A stretch of DNA of 64,000 bases from Sandaracinus amylolyticus (GTDB taxonomy: Bacteria; Myxococcota_A; Polyangia; Polyangiales; Sandaracinaceae): contig NZ_CP011125.1 in assembly GCF_000737325.1 (NCBI RefSeq), positions 1,674,001-1,738,000 on the forward strand, read 5' to 3'. Position numbers and translations under genes: made by a program. Below, piece by piece: positions 43,367-51,454 of the stretch. The notes under the pieces are model-generated. The model had not been told where the DNA came from. It saw only the letters and a program-made list of their open reading frames with translations, and did no database searches. The first letter of the stretch is position 1; each line of letters starts with the position of its first letter.

Positions 43367-46300
43367 ATGCTTGACCGATGGTGGGTGAGGACGACGGCGA
43401 TCGCCGTCGCAGGGATGGCTCTGTTCGTCGTCGGGTGCGGCGGAAACGGAGGTGACGATCCCGCGGACTCCGGCGCACCGGAGGACGCATGTGCGGACGG
43501 CGGGTGCACCGAGCCCGAGACGTGCGCGACGATCGTGGGCACCGATGCGTGCCCCGTGCGACGTCGCTGCGAGGACGCGCCCACCGGGCCGATCTGTCTG
43601 TCGGAGTGCGAGCCCGGCTTCGAGCTCGACGCGTCGAGCGGCGCGTGCACGCAGTGCGCGAATCCGTCGTGCACGCCGCCGCCGAGCTGCGATCCCGCCG
43701 CGCCCGGCAGCATCGCGAGCCGCTGCGCGATGGAGCACCGCGCGTGCGACGACGCGGCGTGCGGCGCGTGCCTCGAGGGCTTCGTCGAGCGCGACGGCGT
43801 CTGCGTGATGCAGGTCGTGTGCGGCGGCGAGGTGTGTCGCGACGACGAGATGGCGATGCCGCTCGAGCGCGACCCCGCGCGGTGCGAGTGCGTGCCGATG
43901 CCGTGCGGCGCGGGCGAGGCGTTCTCCACCGCGCTCGACCGCTGCGTCACGTGCGCGGTGCGCTGCGACGGCGAAGGCGAGCGCGGCATCCACCCGCTCA
44001 CCGACGTCGCCGGCGCGTGCGTCTGCGACACCGAGAGCGGTTGGTTCTGGCCCGCCGCGGACGCGGCGCGCGCACGGCGCTGCGACGCCGACGGCGACGC
44101 ATGGATCGCGCAGAGCGCGATGCGCGCGCTCTCGCACGACGACCCCGCGATCCGCGCCGTCGCGGAGGCGAGCTGTCCCGCGCCGCGCGTCGATCGCGTG
44201 CAGCTGCAGAACGAGTATCGACAGCAGCTCACGATCCATCTCTGCGAGGACGGCCCGAGCCGCGAGGACTGTCCTGCGACGCGCGCACCGCTCGCGCTGG
44301 TCGAGTCCGATCGCAACGACGACGACGCGCAGCTCGCGATCGCGACGGAGCGCGCGCCGATCTACGGCTACGGCGAGATCGGTCGTCCGCTGCGCGCCGC
44401 CGAGGTGAACGGCCTGACGAAGGGCTGCGTGAGCGTCGAGGCGGACTACGACGACGACGGCACCGAGGACCTGCTGCAGGCGCACCCGACGCATCGCGCG
44501 GGGCGCGCGGACTGGTCGGCGTTCTCGTACTTCTTCGAGCTGCACGACAGCCTCTACGTGCCGGGCACGCCGGGGCAGCTCGTCATCCGCGAGCGCAGCC
44601 GCTGCTCGCAGGTGCTCGACGCGGGCGGCGCGTGGCCGCTGGTGCCGCTGCAGTACGGCGCGGGCGCGGGCAGCCACTGGCGTCACTGCGCGCGACAGCG
44701 CGACGCGCGCTTCGACCCCGCGCCGGCGAGCGGTGATCCCGCGCCGGGCTTCGACTTCGCCGAGCACACGTGCGAGGGCGGCGGTGCGTGCGAGGTGCCG
44801 GTCCCGCCGGTCGAGCCGGCGCCCGGCAGCGACGAGCCGCCGCTCCACGGGCTCTGCCAGATCCGCGCGTGGGAGAGCGCCGAGGACGCGTGGCGCGGCT
44901 TCGGCCATCACAGCCAGTTCAAGTGCCTGCTCGTCGGCGACGAGCCGGTGCCGCACGCCGCGCCCGAGCTCGCGTTCGACCCGGCGCGCGGATCGCTGGA
45001 GTTCCAGGAGTGCCACGCCGGCGCGGGCACGGAGCTGCGCTGTGACGTGAGCCCGTTCCCGACCGCAGGGAGCGTCGGCTGGGCCGCGGTGCGCTACGTC
45101 GACGCGACGCGGAACGTCGCCGGATGCGTCGACGAGTCGCAGTGGCCCGAGCTCTGTCCGCCGTCGAGCGCGACCGGCTTCGTCGAGGCGTTCGCGGATG
45201 CGTCCGACTTCGGTCGCCTCGAGTGCGGCTGCGACGGCGCGGAGATCGTGTTCTATCGCGACGCCGACGAGGACGGCTTCGGCGATGCGGCCGATCGCGT
45301 CCTCGCGTGCGTCGAGCCCACGCACCTCGGGGCGCGCTTCGCGACGGTCGCGGGCGACTGCGCGCCGAGCGATCCCGACGCGCATCCGAGCGCGCCCGAC
45401 GTGCCCGACCCCGCGTCGCTCGACCGCAACTGCGACGGCATCGACGGCGACCTGCGCGATCTGATCTTCGTCGCGGCGAACGGCAGCGACCCGTCGGGCG
45501 ACGGCTCGCGCCAGTTCCCGTACGCGACGATCCAGCGGGGCATCACCGCGGCCGCGGGGCGCGGCATCGGTCACGTCGCGGTGAGCGCGGGCACGTACCG
45601 CGAGCGCGTGCAGCTCGCGAGCGGTGTCTCGATCCACGGCGGCTACGATCGCGCGAGCGGCTGGTCGCGCAGCGCATCGACCACGACGACGATCGAGCAG
45701 CAGCACGTCGACGTCGCGGGCGGACGCGTGGAAGCGCTCGCGGCGATCGGCGTGACGAACGAGACCATCGTCGAGCGCTTCACGATCCGCGCGGGCTCGA
45801 GCGCCGCGCCGCCGCAAGCAGGCGCGTCGGTGTACGCGGTGCGCATCGTCGACTCGAGCGGTGGGGTCGTGTTGCGTCACGTGATCGCAAATGCGGGGCG
45901 CGGCGCCGACGGCATCTCGGGCGCGGATCGGTCGAGCGGCGCATCGGGCGGGAACGGCAGCAACGGGAGCCGGCCGGGCGGCGGCGCGGGCGGCGGATCG
46001 AGCTGCGGCGTCGCCGGTGGTCACGGCGGCAGCGGCGGCGGAGACAACGCCGGCGGCGCGTGCGGCGGCACGTACAGCGGCGGCAACGGCGGCGCGCCGC
46101 AAGGCGACGGAGGCTGCGGCGGCGGTGGCGGCGGCGTCTCCGCGTACAGCTGCCCGGTGCCCGGCACGTGGGCGAGCGATGGCGGTGGTGGACAGTCGTG
46201 CGGCGGCGACGGCGCGCTGGGCGCGAGCGCGTGGGCGATCACGCGCAGCGGCGCCGTGAGCAGCGGCCTCTGGTCGGCGCTGAGCGGTCACGGGAACGGC

Positions 46301-46897
46301 AGCGCGGGTGGCGCGGGCCGCGGTGGCAGCGGCGGCGCGGGCGGCGGAGGCGGTGACTGCGACACCGTCTGCGGCGGCGCGCTCGGCGGCGGAGGCGGCG
46401 GTGGTGGCGCGGGCGGCTGCGGTGGTGCGCCGGGCGGCGGCGGCACGGCGGCCGGTGGCTCGTTCGGGCTCGTCGTGGTCGCGTCGACGGGCGTCGTGGT
46501 GGAGAGCTCCACGTTCGCCAGTGGCCAGGGCGGTCGCGGCGGCGACGGCGGCGATGGCGGCGCGGGCGGAGCCGGCGGCGCGGGCGGCGCAGGCGCGTCG
46601 GGCGCTCGCACGTTCGAGTCGTGGTGCTGCGCGATCGACGCGCGCGACAGCGCGGGTGGCGGCCGCGGCGGTGACGGCCGGCGCGGCGGCGCGGGCGGTG
46701 GTGGCGGCGGCGGTGCGGCGGGCCCGTCGATCGCGCAGCTCGTGTGCCGCAGCAGCGTGCTCGGTCTCGCCGCGTCGACCGGCAGCGCGGGCGTCGCGGG
46801 CGCGCCCGGCGCGGGCGGCTGGCCGAACGGTCCGACCGCGCCGAGGGCTCCGTCGTCGAGCCTGCTGATCCTCGAGACGTCCGACTGCGCGCTCTGA
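43367..46897 (+). CDS. Large MopE-type/DUF1565 Gly-rich surface lipoprotein
   Basis: A 1176-residue lipoprotein (ATG 43367 after GGGGGGA; lipobox VVGC). Residues about 20-260 are Cys-rich with EGF-like spacing (CLSECEPGFELDASSGACTQC). A central unknown region follows. At about residues 625-695 a putative metal-binding MopE motif occurs (YRDADEDGFGDAADRVLAC, GDCAPSDPDAHPSA, DRNCDGIDGD). A DUF1565 parallel-beta-helix opening comes next (FVAANGSDPSGDGSRQFPYATIQ). The last 350 residues are extremely Gly-rich with Cys (GGSSCGVAGGHGGSGGGDN) interspersed with helix rungs. Likely a cell-surface adhesin or matrix protein of unknown ligand. Confidence 0.87.
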   Translation: MLDRWWVRTTAIAVAGMALFVVGCGGNGGDDPADSGAPEDACADGGCTEPETCATIVGTDACPVRRRCEDAPTGPICLSECEPGFELDASSGACTQCANPSCTPPPSCDPAAPGSIASRCAMEHRACDDAACGACLEGFVERDGVCVMQVVCGGEVCRDDEMAMPLERDPARCECVPMPCGAGEAFSTALDRCVTCAVRCDGEGERGIHPLTDVAGACVCDTESGWFWPAADAARARRCDADGDAWIAQSAMRALSHDDPAIRAVAEASCPAPRVDRVQLQNEYRQQLTIHLCEDGPSREDCPATRAPLALVESDRNDDDAQLAIATERAPIYGYGEIGRPLRAAEVNGLTKGCVSVEADYDDDGTEDLLQAHPTHRAGRADWSAFSYFFELHDSLYVPGTPGQLVIRERSRCSQVLDAGGAWPLVPLQYGAGAGSHWRHCARQRDARFDPAPASGDPAPGFDFAEHTCEGGGACEVPVPPVEPAPGSDEPPLHGLCQIRAWESAEDAWRGFGHHSQFKCLLVGDEPVPHAAPELAFDPARGSLEFQECHAGAGTELRCDVSPFPTAGSVGWAAVRYVDATRNVAGCVDESQWPELCPPSSATGFVEAFADASDFGRLECGCDGAEIVFYRDADEDGFGDAADRVLACVEPTHLGARFATVAGDCAPSDPDAHPSAPDVPDPASLDRNCDGIDGDLRDLIFVAANGSDPSGDGSRQFPYATIQRGITAAAGRGIGHVAVSAGTYRERVQLASGVSIHGGYDRASGWSRSASTTTTIEQQHVDVAGGRVEALAAIGVTNETIVERFTIRAGSSAAPPQAGASVYAVRIVDSSGGVVLRHVIANAGRGADGISGADRSSGASGGNGSNGSRPGGGAGGGSSCGVAGGHGGSGGGDNAGGACGGTYSGGNGGAPQGDGGCGGGGGGVSAYSCPVPGTWASDGGGGQSCGGDGALGASAWAITRSGAVSSGLWSALSGHGNGSAGGAGRGGSGGAGGGGGDCDTVCGGALGGGGGGGGAGGCGGAPGGGGTAAGGSFGLVVVASTGVVVESSTFASGQGGRGGDGGDGGAGGAGGAGGAGASGARTFESWCCAIDARDSAGGGRGGDGRRGGAGGGGGGGAAGPSIAQLVCRSSVLGLAASTGSAGVAGAPGAGGWPNGPTAPRAPSSSLLILETSDCAL

Positions 46898-46907
46898 ACC
46901 GAGCGCG

Positions 46908-46946
46908 TCGAGCGGCAGCGCGCTCACGCGGCGCGCTGTCGCTCGA
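46908..46946. terminator. Strong bidirectional stem-loop
   Basis: GAGCGGCAGCGCGC (46910-46923) pairs with GCGCGCTGTCGCTC (46931-46944) with one G-T wobble and extends by two more pairs to 46908-46946. It spans the space between the convergent lipoprotein and histidine-kinase genes and includes the kinase stop codon. No T-run. Confidence 0.55.
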
Positions 46947-48624
46947 TCGTCTCGGCGATCGTCGCCCACAGCGTCGCGCCGCTCACCGGCTTGCGCAGCA
47001 CCGCCGCCGCGCGGTGCTCCTCGGGCACGTCGACGTCGCCGGTCAGCAGGATCACCGGACGATCGATCCGCTGCGCGAGATCGACGCCGCTCAGCGCGCC
47101 CGGCAGACGCAGATCGCTCACCACCGCGTCGGGCGCGCACCCTGCGCGCAGCGCGTCGAGGGCCTCCTCCGCGCTCCCCACGACGTGCACCTCGCACCCG
47201 CACTGCTCGAGCCACCCCTCGAGCGCCTGGCGCACCAGCACGTCGTCGTCGACGAGCAGGATCCTCACGGCGCGCGTCGCGGGCGGCACGCTGCGACTCG
47301 GCTCGCGCGTCGGGGCGCTCGTCGCGAGCGGAAGCTCGACGGTGAACACGCTCCCGCGCCCGACGTCGCTGCGCAGCGAGAGCGACCACCCCGCGAGCGC
47401 GCAGATGCGCCGCACCATCGAGAGCCCGAGCCCGAGCCCCTTCGTGCGATCGCGCTCCGGGTTCCCGAGCTGCACGAACTCCTCGAAGATGCGCTCGCGC
47501 GCGTCGAGCGGGATCCCTGCGCCCTGGTCGAAGATCTGGAGCCACGCGCGATCTCCGCGCCGTCGCGTCGCGATCAGCACGCGCCCGCGGCCGCCGTGCC
47601 GCACCGCGTTCGCCGCGAGGTTGTGCGCGACGCGCGCGAGCAGCGCGGGATCGGCGTGTACGTCGAGCACGGGGCCCGCCGCGCTCAGCGTCACGCCGCG
47701 CGCGTCCGCTTCGTCGTGCAGGGCCGCGATCACCTCGCCGACGATCGGCGCGAGCGACACGACCTGAGGCTCCGCGACGACGATCCCTGCGTCGAGCCGC
47801 GAGAGGTCGAGCAGCCCTTCGAGCATCGAGCGCAGCGCGTGCACCGTGCGCACGAGCGCGTCCGTCGCGGCACGACGTCGCGCCTCGGGCACCGGCGGCT
47901 CGGTCGCGAGCACGTCGGCGAAGAGCGAGAGCGCTTGGAGCGGCTGGCGCAGGTCGTGGCTCGCGGCGGCGAGGAAGCGCGTCTTCGCGAGCGCGGCCGA
48001 CTCGGCGTTGGCGCGCGCCGCGTCGGCGGCCTCGCGATCCGCGATCGCGCGCGCGAGCAGCTCCGCGTTCTCGAAGCGCAGCGAGAGCGCGGCGCGCAGC
48101 ACCACGGCGTTCTGCCAGACCATGAAGAACGACGCGCCGAGGAACGCCGCGAGCAACCCTGCCGTCCACCACCGCGGCCCCGCCGACGCCGCGACGTCGG
48201 GGCCGAGCGCGGTGATCGCGAACATCGCGTAGCCGATCGGATCCGCAGCGAGCGTGCTCGTCGCCGACGCCGCGAGCCCCGCGAGGCAGAACGACATCGC
48301 GATGCCGGTGCCGAACTCCGCGTGCATCGGCCACACGAGCCCGCCGAGGCCCCATCCGACGCCGACGAGCAGCGTGCCCCCACGCCGCGCCCACATCGCG
48401 CGATCAGGCTCGAAGCGCCCGCGCCGGTACGCGACGAGGATCGCGACGTTCGCCGCGATCGCGAGCCCCTGCAGCGCGATCCACCACGAGAGGTGCACGC
48501 TGCCGCCGGTGCCGCACGCGGTGATCGCGAAGAGCGCGGTCACGGTCGCCGATCCCGCGAGCGCGCCCGGCAGCTGCGCGTACGCGTGCGCGATGCGCTC
48601 TTCGCGGAGAGTGGGATCGAACAT
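46924..48624 (-). CDS. Hybrid sensor histidine kinase with receiver domain
   Basis: A 566-residue protein (from ATG 48624; ATG 48654 would add ten residues). Five or six membrane helices occupy residues 20-175. The dimerisation motif LAAASHDLRQPLQALSLFADVL has the phospho-His at H223. The ATPase shows HNLAANAVRHG (N box), FDQGAGIPLD (G1) and GLGLGLSMVRR (G2). A C-terminal receiver (RILLVDDDVLVRQALEGWL, AVVSDLRLPG, ending VLRKPV) makes it a hybrid kinase. ASHDLRQP is the DLRQP subclass. It is divergent from a LuxR-type response regulator, with two long direct repeats between. Confidence 0.94.
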   Translation of the reverse strand: MFDPTLREERIAHAYAQLPGALAGSATVTALFAITACGTGGSVHLSWWIALQGLAIAANVAILVAYRRGRFEPDRAMWARRGGTLLVGVGWGLGGLVWPMHAEFGTGIAMSFCLAGLAASATSTLAADPIGYAMFAITALGPDVAASAGPRWWTAGLLAAFLGASFFMVWQNAVVLRAALSLRFENAELLARAIADREAADAARANAESAALAKTRFLAAASHDLRQPLQALSLFADVLATEPPVPEARRRAATDALVRTVHALRSMLEGLLDLSRLDAGIVVAEPQVVSLAPIVGEVIAALHDEADARGVTLSAAGPVLDVHADPALLARVAHNLAANAVRHGGRGRVLIATRRRGDRAWLQIFDQGAGIPLDARERIFEEFVQLGNPERDRTKGLGLGLSMVRRICALAGWSLSLRSDVGRGSVFTVELPLATSAPTREPSRSVPPATRAVRILLVDDDVLVRQALEGWLEQCGCEVHVVGSAEEALDALRAGCAPDAVVSDLRLPGALSGVDLAQRIDRPVILLTGDVDVPEEHRAAAVLRKPVSGATLWATIAETIERQRAA

Positions 48625-48657
48625 GTGCGCGCACACTGACCGGAGCGCGCCCATCGA

Positions 48658-48699
48658 ACGAGTGGACTACGCGCTCCTGCGACGAATGGACTACGCGCT
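48658..48699. promoter_or_regulatory. 18-bp direct repeats between sensor and regulator genes
   Basis: ACGARTGGACTACGCGCT occurs at 48658-48675 and 48682-48699 with one mismatch and a 24-bp period, in the 117-base divergent space between the hybrid kinase and the regulator. It is the best candidate for a transcription-factor binding site in this region, probably for the regulator's own HTH. Confidence 0.6.
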
Positions 48700-48741
48700 T
48701 CGTCTTGTTCGGCTCAGGCGCGTGGGCTAGGTCGGGCGCCC

Positions 48742-49398
48742 ATGCACGCGCTTCTCGTAGAGGACCACGCACTGGTTCGCGAAGGGCTGCGCATGATGCT
48801 GGAGGGCACGGGCCAGTTCGCGCAGTGCCACGAGCGCGCATCGCTCGCCGCGGGCCTCGACGCGGCGCGCACGATCGGATCGGCGCTGGGGCTCGTGCTG
48901 CTCGATCCAGGTCTTCCCGACGCCGATGGGCTCGGTGGGCTCGCGCGCTTCCTCGAGGTCGTGCCCGACGTGCCGATCGTCCTCGTGTCGGGCGGCGACG
49001 ACGCGTCGTTCATCGACGCCGCGTTCGCGCGCGGCGCGCGCGGCTACGTGCCCAAGAGCTCGTCCGCGCCCGCGCTGCGCGCCGCGATCGACGTGGTGCT
49101 GCGCGGCGAGCTCTACGTGCCGCCGCACGTGCTCCCGAGCCGTGCGCGCGCTCCGCGCGCCGTGCCGAGCGACGCGCCGGTCGCGCGCCTCACGCCGCGT
49201 CAGGCCGACGTGCTCGTGCTGCTCGCGCGTGGCCTCGCGAACAAGGAGATCGCGGACGCGCTGCAGATGAGCGCGTCGACGGTACGCGTCCACGTGAGCG
49301 CGATCCTGAAGCTCCTCGGCGCGGAGAACCGCACCCAGGCCGCGACGAGCCACACCGCGCAGATCCTCCTCGGAGCGAGCGACTCGCGACGTGGATAG
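48742..49398 (+). CDS. NarL/LuxR-type response regulator
   Basis: A 218-residue regulator. The receiver has the acidic pair in LLVEDHALVREGL, the phosphoacceptor D55 (LVLLDPGLPDADG), and the Lys of GYVPKSSS. The LuxR HTH is ARLTPRQADVLVLLARGLANKEIADALQM followed by SASTVRVHVSAILKLLG (quoted in parts). It is divergent from a hybrid kinase and likely forms a phosphorelay with it; the receiver of the hybrid would pass phosphate through a Hpt protein not seen here, or the kinase may act directly. Confidence 0.94.
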   Translation: MHALLVEDHALVREGLRMMLEGTGQFAQCHERASLAAGLDAARTIGSALGLVLLDPGLPDADGLGGLARFLEVVPDVPIVLVSGGDDASFIDAAFARGARGYVPKSSSAPALRAAIDVVLRGELYVPPHVLPSRARAPRAVPSDAPVARLTPRQADVLVLLARGLANKEIADALQMSASTVRVHVSAILKLLGAENRTQAATSHTAQILLGASDSRRG

Positions 49399-49425
49399 GC
49401 GGCAGGGGCAGTCGCGGGTGGAATC

Positions 49426-49614
49426 GTGAAGACGTGGTTGCGAAAGCAACCTTCTGCACGAGATCGCGACACCGTCCAGGTCTGCATCGAGAGCCCCGAG
49501 GTCACCGACGTCACGCTCAGTCGCACGCTCGGTGTCGGCGAGGCGGTCTATCGCGCGGTCGCGAACGTCGCGATTCCCGAGGACGCCTGCTTCGCAGTTC
49601 CGTTCCGACTGTGA
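49426..49614 (+). CDS. Small unknown protein, 62 residues
   Basis: GTG 49426 opens a frame with the segments VQVCIESPEVTDVTLSRTLG and VANVAIPEDACFAVPFRL. It has two Cys and a beta-like pattern but no signal peptide. Codon use is acceptable. It ends just before a bidirectional hairpin. It could be a small protein or the tail of a decayed gene. Confidence 0.4.
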   Translation: MKTWLRKQPSARDRDTVQVCIESPEVTDVTLSRTLGVGEAVYRAVANVAIPEDACFAVPFRL

Positions 49615-49632
49615 TCTCGATCGTCGCGCGGC

Positions 49633-49664
49633 GCCCTCTGCGTGTCGGTCCGAGCGCAGAGGGC
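49633..49664. terminator. Perfect 10-bp stem-loop between convergent genes
   Basis: GCCCTCTGCG (49633-49642) and CGCAGAGGGC (49655-49664) pair exactly around a 12-base loop. It lies between the small frame ending 49614 and the TPR/PEGA gene ending 49675 and can serve both. Confidence 0.55.
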
Positions 49665-49674
49665 CTTCGTCCGA

Positions 49675-50619
49675 TCAGAACCTGCCGCGCACCCCGAGGC
49701 CGCCGGGGCGCAGCTCGAGCCGTGCTTCGGGCTGCTCGGCTTCGCGACCATCGTCGTCGCTCGTCGCGGCGAGCACGATGACGAACGCGGCCGCCGACGC
49801 GATCGCCACGCCGCCGAGGATGTCTGCCGCGAGCGATGACGCGCGCAGCTGATCGCGCGCCGACTCCACGGTGCTCGCGTCCGCAGGGAACGTCCCGAGC
49901 GCCGCGTCGAGATCGGTGTCGGCGTCGTATGCGAACCCGAACGCGACCCCCGCGCCCGCGCCGGTGAGCAGCGCCGTCGCGCCGAGCGCCCACAGCGCGG
50001 CCGCGCGACCCGAGCCGCCGTCGGATCGCGCGTCGTCCGGCGGCGTCGCGCCCGCGCCCGACTCGAGCACGATCGAGAGCTCGACCTCTTCGCGCGATGC
50101 GACCGTGATGCGCCGCGTGTCGCTGCGATATCCCGCGGCGTCGACGCGCAGCACGTGGCGCCCGATGTCGATCACCAGCGGCTCGAGCGGCGTCGTCCCG
50201 ATCGCGACGTCGTCGAGCAGCACCGTCGCGCCCTCGACGTTCACTTCGAGCACCAGCGTCCCGACGCGCTCGCGCAGCGTCGCGACGTCGCGCTCGACCG
50301 CGCGCCGTCGCTCGGCGGGGATCTCGTCGCCGCCCTCTTCGAGGTAGCGCTCGAAGGTGCGCAGCGCCTCCGCGTAGTCGTGGAGCTGGAAGTAGATCTG
50401 CCCGAGGTTGAACAGGATGCGGTAGCTCGGCGCGAGCTCGTACGCCTGCTGGAACTCGACGAGCGCCGCGTCGAACCCGCCCTCTTCGTACAGCGCGACG
50501 CCGCGCTCGAAGTGCTCGCGTGCTCGCTCGACGTCGGGCTCGTCGGCGCGCGCGGAGAGCGGCGCGAGCGCCGCGAGCACGAACGCGAGCACGAGGAACG
50601 CTCGTTCAACGCGAGACAT
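49675..50619 (-). CDS. Secreted TPR and PEGA-domain protein with C-terminal membrane helices
   Basis: A 314-residue protein. ATG 50619 overlaps the upstream lipoprotein stop by 14 bases and gives a signal peptide (FLVLAFVLAALAPLSARA). TPR repeats follow (HFERGVALYEEGGFDAALVEFQQAY, quoted in parts: RGVALYEEGG, AALVEFQQAYEL; YRILFNLGQIYFQLHDYAEAL). A PEGA domain (TLVLEVNVEGATVLLDDVAIG, TTPLEPLVIDIGRHVLRVDA) and two hydrophobic segments (AAALWALGATALLTGAGAGV and DILGGVAIASAAAFVIVLA) end it. This layout is common next to myxobacterial Ser/Thr kinases. Last gene of the kinase operon. Confidence 0.85.
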   Translation of the reverse strand: MSRVERAFLVLAFVLAALAPLSARADEPDVERAREHFERGVALYEEGGFDAALVEFQQAYELAPSYRILFNLGQIYFQLHDYAEALRTFERYLEEGGDEIPAERRRAVERDVATLRERVGTLVLEVNVEGATVLLDDVAIGTTPLEPLVIDIGRHVLRVDAAGYRSDTRRITVASREEVELSIVLESGAGATPPDDARSDGGSGRAAALWALGATALLTGAGAGVAFGFAYDADTDLDAALGTFPADASTVESARDQLRASSLAADILGGVAIASAAAFVIVLAATSDDDGREAEQPEARLELRPGGLGVRGRF

Positions 50620-51454
50620 CGTCACCGCCGAAGCCGACCGACGTGATCCATCCACGACGCGTGAGGAACGGGACGCGTCCGAGCATCTCGCCGGTCGCGC
50701 TGTCGGTCGCGATCAGCGTGACGATGCCCTCGGGCAGGTTCACGAAGCCCGCGCGCCCCGACGGATCGGTGCGATCGAGCGAGAGCGACGGAACGCCCGC
50801 TTGCAGGTAGTAGCGCGCGGTCGTGCTGAGGGTCCGATCGACCTCGAAGCTCACGCCGGCCGCGGACTCGCCGGGGCACGCGAAGATGCCGATGAACGCG
50901 TGGCCCGCGTTCGCGAGATCGGGCGGCGTGCCCGCCGCGACGCCGAGCTGCGCGTAGCCCTCGGCCGTCACCTGCGGCTGCGGCGAGGGCGTCGTCTCGC
51001 TGACCGCGGCGGGGCTGAGCACGATGACGTTCGGCAGGTGCGTCTCCGACGTGACCTGCAGGAACCCCTCGAAACCACTGGTGATCTCGAGGGTGACGAG
51101 GCCGTTCGCGTCGCTCGACACCGGACCGAACGCCGGCGACGCGCACGTCGCGTCGAGGCCGTTGCACACGCGCACTTCGACCTGCACCGGGGCGCCCGAC
51201 TGCAGATCGACGAACGCGCGGTGGAGCGTGATCGGCACCGCCGGGCTCGGCAGCTCGGGGCGGCCCGCGCAGTACCACCGATCGTCGGCGCGGCCGGTGC
51301 ACAGGCCCGACACGCACGTCAGCCCGGGCTGCCCGGTGACCTCGGCGCTGCAGTCGTCGTCGCTGGCGCACTGCGCGCGATCGGGATCGAAGAGCGCGGA
51401 GCAGCCGCCGAGCATCACGAGCGCCCCCAGCACGAGCGCGCGCTCAGTCGCCAA
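50606..51454 (-). CDS. Unknown lipoprotein of the kinase operon
   Basis: A 282-residue lipoprotein (LVLGALVMLGGCSALFDPD, lipobox LGGC). An N-terminal Cys-rich segment (CASDDDCSAEVTG, TCVSGLCTGR) precedes a beta-sandwich-like body (PVQVEVRVCNGLDATC, GLVTLEITSGFEGFLQVT). CSxxF-DPxxxxCxxDxDC openings recur in myxobacterial lipoproteins encoded next to kinases. Its start overlaps the kinase stop by 11 bases. Ligand unknown; it may report an envelope signal. Confidence 0.78.
   Translation of the reverse strand: MATERALVLGALVMLGGCSALFDPDRAQCASDDDCSAEVTGQPGLTCVSGLCTGRADDRWYCAGRPELPSPAVPITLHRAFVDLQSGAPVQVEVRVCNGLDATCASPAFGPVSSDANGLVTLEITSGFEGFLQVTSETHLPNVIVLSPAAVSETTPSPQPQVTAEGYAQLGVAAGTPPDLANAGHAFIGIFACPGESAAGVSFEVDRTLSTTARYYLQAGVPSLSLDRTDPSGRAGFVNLPEGIVTLIATDSATGEMLGRVPFLTRRGWITSVGFGGDDVSR

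Noticed and set aside
43238-48394. A 1718-residue minus-strand open frame
   Set aside because: It is Arg/Ala-rich shadow sequence antisense to a lipoprotein and in another frame of the histidine kinase; no domain is seen, and both real genes have strong motifs.
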